Below, piece after piece: positions 63,955 through 64,000 of a DNA stretch of 64,000 bases. The stretch comes from VXRJ01 sp964636705 (GTDB lineage: Bacteria > Acidobacteriota > Vicinamibacteria > Vicinamibacterales > UBA8438), in NCBI GenBank assembly GCA_964636705.1, contig CAZWUJ010000003.1:131801-195800 (forward strand), read 5' to 3'. Numbering within the stretch: position 1 is the first letter of the stretch; the number at the start of each line of letters is the position of its first letter. The translations under genes and the position numbers were made by a program. The notes under the pieces were generated by a model that worked only from the letters and a program-made list of their open reading frames with translations, searched no databases and was not told the origin of the DNA.

Positions 63955-64000
63955 GCCAGCCAGAAAACCCCCGTTTCGGGTGAGGATCTGCGCCAATTCG

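Overview
The window is a 64-kb piece of GC-rich bacterial chromosome, densely packed with no gene-free stretch over 300 bases. Signs of a Gram-negative envelope are a TolC-type outer-membrane channel with a MacAB-like pump, pseudopilin assembly genes, beta-barrel-like proteins and many signal peptides. GC richness, the long IspH, the microcompartment genes and a tandem array of secreted 'PDLQGxW' paralogues together suggest an Acidobacteriota-like (Vicinamibacteria-type) organism. That assignment is inference; there is no rRNA or other phylogenetic marker here. No tRNA, rRNA, CRISPR array, insertion sequence or prophage was seen.

Layout. 2-3512 (+): serine hydrolase between two sodium:solute symporters, the first cut by the window edge. 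3632-12926 (-): a lipoprotein, a lytic transglycosylase, then a type II secretion/type IV pilus-like assembly operon (PilC/GspF, PilB/GspE, PilM, PilN, PilO, three pseudopilins) and a double-PDZ protein. No secretin or prepilin peptidase is present. 12944-14983 (+): a two-gene microcompartment island (hexameric shell protein plus CoA-acylating aldehyde dehydrogenase with an unusual tail). 15093-22063 (+): comM, an M23 peptidase, secA, guaB. 22118-29536: tsaE and nnrDE (-), a class IV aminotransferase (+), and the glycine cleavage genes gcvT-gcvH-gcvP (-). 29735-38690 (+): ECF sigma factor, zinc anti-sigma factor, ispH, a Spy-like protein, then a TolC/MacA/MacB efflux operon and a DoxX protein. 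38630-43601 (-): folK, a DksA-like protein and the tesA-ybbA-ybbP-type trio. 43671-50229 (+): an S58 aminopeptidase followed by two CstA transporters flanking a small CC-ended protein, a VapBC toxin-antitoxin pair and an ArsA-like ATPase. 50262-55422 (-): an outer-membrane-like protein, an M4 metalloprotease and two beta-propeller proteins. 55549-63874 (+): five related secreted proteins of unknown function with an alpha/beta hydrolase among them, a small membrane protein and another PQQ-type propeller.

Two themes stand out. First, a dispersed roughly 89-nt two-hairpin repeat occurs at five intergenic sites (six units). Its stem shows compensatory changes, and its terminal CTAG supplies stop codons of adjoining genes. 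Second, several gene neighbourhoods look like functional modules: the minimal microcompartment island, the CstA/CC-protein/ArsA/CstA cluster, and the secreted paralogue array with propellers and a hydrolase.
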